DNA from: Saccharococcus thermophilus
GTDB lineage: Bacteria > Bacillota > Bacilli > Bacillales > Anoxybacillaceae
Assembly: GCF_011761475.1 (NCBI RefSeq)
Contig: NZ_JAASRS010000001.1
Coordinates: 496,001 to 560,000, forward strand
Length of the DNA: 64,000 nt
Reading direction: 5' to 3'
Position 1 is the first letter of the stretch, and the number at the start of each line of letters is the position of its first letter. The notes under the pieces were generated by a model. It ran no database searches, was not told the origin of the DNA, and saw only the letters and a list, made by a program, of their open reading frames with translations. Of the stretch, positions 62,456 to 64,000 are shown one piece after another. The position numbers were made by a program, and so were the translations under genes.

Positions 62456-64000
62456 ATGGCAAAAACGTTGGAAAACGCGATTAAAGGTGGCAGCTTCCTT
62501 GTCGAAGATATTCCTTGCGAACGCGTGTTTACACCGGAGGATTTTACCGACGAGCATAAAATGATTGCGAAAACGACGGAAGATTACGTCGTCAATGAGG
62601 TGCTTCCGCAACTTGAACATTTAGAAAATCATGAATTTGACCGCTCTGTAAAATTATTAAGAAAAGCGGGCGAGCTCGGATTGCTTAGCGCCGATATTCC
62701 GGAAGAGTACGGCGGATTAGGGTTGGATAAAATCAGCTCCGCGTTAATTGGGGAAAAAATGGCGCGCGCTGGCGGTTTCTCGATTTCCCACGGCGCCCAT
62801 GTCGGAATCGGGTCGCTTCCAATCGTTCTGTTCGGAACGGAAGAACAAAAGAAAAAATACTTGCCGGCGCTTGCGACAGGTGAAAAAATCGCCGCCTATG
62901 CGCTGACAGAACCTGGTTCTGGTTCCGACGCATTAGGAGCAAAAACGACGGCGAAATTAAACGCTGAGGGCACTCATTATATTTTAAACGGGGAAAAACA
63001 ATGGATTACGAACGCGGGATTTGCGGATATCTTTGTCGTGTATGCGAAAGTAGACGGCGAACATTTCTCCGCATTCATCGTGGAACGTGACTTCCCGGGC
63101 GTATCGACTGGTGCGGAAGAAAAGAAAATGGGAATTAAAAGCTCGTCGACACGGACGCTGATTTTGCAAGATGTTCCTGTTCCGAAAGAAAACTTGCTTG
63201 GCGAAGTCGGCAAGGGACATGTGATTGCGTTTAACATTCTCAATATCGGACGTTATAAACTTGGCGTCGGCGCGGTTGGCGGCGCGAAGCGAGCGCTCGA
63301 AATTACGCTTCAATACGCAAATCAGCGCCAGCAATTTAAACGGCCAATTTCGCAATTTACGTTAACGCAAGAAAAATTCGCGACGATGGCTTCCCGCTTG
63401 TATGCGACCGAAAGTTCTGTTTATCGTACAGTTGGCCTATTTGATGAACGGATGAGTCTTTTGGACGAAGAAAAAGCAAAAGACGGGAAGGAAATCGCCA
63501 AATCGATTGCCGAATATGCGATTGAATGTTCGCTGAATAAATTCTTTGCGACGGAAACATTGGATTATATCGTGGACGAAGGCGTACAAATCCACGGCGG
63601 CTACGGATTTATGCAAGAATATGAAATTGAACGCGCATATCGCGATTCCCGCATTAACCGCATTTTTGAAGGGACAAATGAAATCAACCGTCTGCTCGTT
63701 CCGGGAATGTATTTGAAAAAAGCGATGAAAGGCGAGTTGCCGCTTTTGCAAAAAGCCAAGCAGCTGCAAGAAGAATTAATGATGCTCGCGCCAGAAGAAA
63801 TCGGCGACGGCGTGCTTGAACAAGAAAAATATTTAGTGCGCAACGCGAAAAAAATTGCGCTCATGGTGGCAGGATTGGCAGCGCAAAAATTTGGTCCGAA
63901 GCTCGAAGAAGAGCAAGAAATTTTAGTCAATATTGCGGATATCGTTGCCAATATTTATGCGATGGAATCGGCGTTGCTTCGCACGGAAAAAGCGATCAAA
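62456..64000 (+). CDS. fadE: Acyl-CoA dehydrogenase (3' end outside window)
   Basis: FadE introduces the alpha-beta double bond in the first step of beta-oxidation and passes electrons to ETF. The ATG at 62456 lies behind GGGGAGGAG. The frame is open to the window end (515 residues visible) with FAD/substrate motifs YALTEPGSGSDALGAKT and WITNAG, plus VQIHGGYGFMQEYEIER and RIFEGTNEINR. The C terminus is missing. It is the third gene of the fadN-fadA-fadE operon. Confidence 0.94.
   Translation, partial: MAKTLENAIKGGSFLVEDIPCERVFTPEDFTDEHKMIAKTTEDYVVNEVLPQLEHLENHEFDRSVKLLRKAGELGLLSADIPEEYGGLGLDKISSALIGEKMARAGGFSISHGAHVGIGSLPIVLFGTEEQKKKYLPALATGEKIAAYALTEPGSGSDALGAKTTAKLNAEGTHYILNGEKQWITNAGFADIFVVYAKVDGEHFSAFIVERDFPGVSTGAEEKKMGIKSSSTRTLILQDVPVPKENLLGEVGKGHVIAFNILNIGRYKLGVGAVGGAKRALEITLQYANQRQQFKRPISQFTLTQEKFATMASRLYATESSVYRTVGLFDERMSLLDEEKAKDGKEIAKSIAEYAIECSLNKFFATETLDYIVDEGVQIHGGYGFMQEYEIERAYRDSRINRIFEGTNEINRLLVPGMYLKKAMKGELPLLQKAKQLQEELMMLAPEEIGDGVLEQEKYLVRNAKKIALMVAGLAAQKFGPKLEEEQEILVNIADIVANIYAMESALLRTEKAIK

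Overview
This window is chromosomal DNA of a thermophilic Bacillaceae, most likely a Parageobacillus/Geobacillus-type organism. The evidence is the Bacillus subtilis-like order of core genes (his operon; yvcD-trxB; yvcI-rapZ-glmR-whiA-crh; clpP; tRNA-Arg; sigL; cggR-gapA-pgk-tpi-pgm-eno; secG-est-rnr-smpB-ssrA; fadN-fadA-fadE), an ssrA tag ending GKENYALAA, and two esterases that closely resemble, from memory, the Geobacillus enzymes Est55 and Est30. No search was run, so the species is an inference.

Bases 1-15800 are an accessory region. A giant WapA/RHS (YD-repeat) polymorphic toxin, cut at its 5' end by the window, ends in a variable toxin tip and is followed by a small putative immunity gene. 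Downstream lie three partial copies of the RHS core. One carries a different tip plus an Imm8-like immunity gene. One is an internally deleted remnant followed by a HEAT-like immunity gene that two insertion sequences have split. One is a decayed relic. Three insertion sequences (IS1182-, IS1634- and IS256-type) sit in this array. The layout fits a reservoir of orphan toxin tips that can be swapped into the main gene by recombination in the shared core.

Bases 15800-45100 are mostly core genome: hisZ-G-D-B-H-A-F-I, the yvcD/trxB and yvcI-whiA-crh cell-envelope and carbon-regulation cluster, clpP with a CtsR box, tRNA-Arg(CCG), the sigma-54 gene, the glycolytic operon behind a CggR operator (the cggR gene itself reads as frameshifted), two esterases, secG, rnr, smpB and tmRNA.

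Bases 45100-48940 are a small accessory pocket after ssrA: a second IS256-type copy with 8-bp target duplications, a LysM/3D cell-wall protein, and an IS1182-type element whose transposase has a nonsense codon. From 48940 to the end come catalase with a PerR box, a flavin reductase, a FAD-only thioredoxin-reductase-like protein, a 33-residue zinc-ribbon peptide, bioY-bioD-bioA behind a BirA-type operator, two tiny glycine/aromatic-rich proteins, spore-associated small proteins (CotF-like, YuzL-like), proline dehydrogenase, and the FadR-controlled beta-oxidation operon fadN-fadA-fadE, whose last gene runs off the window.
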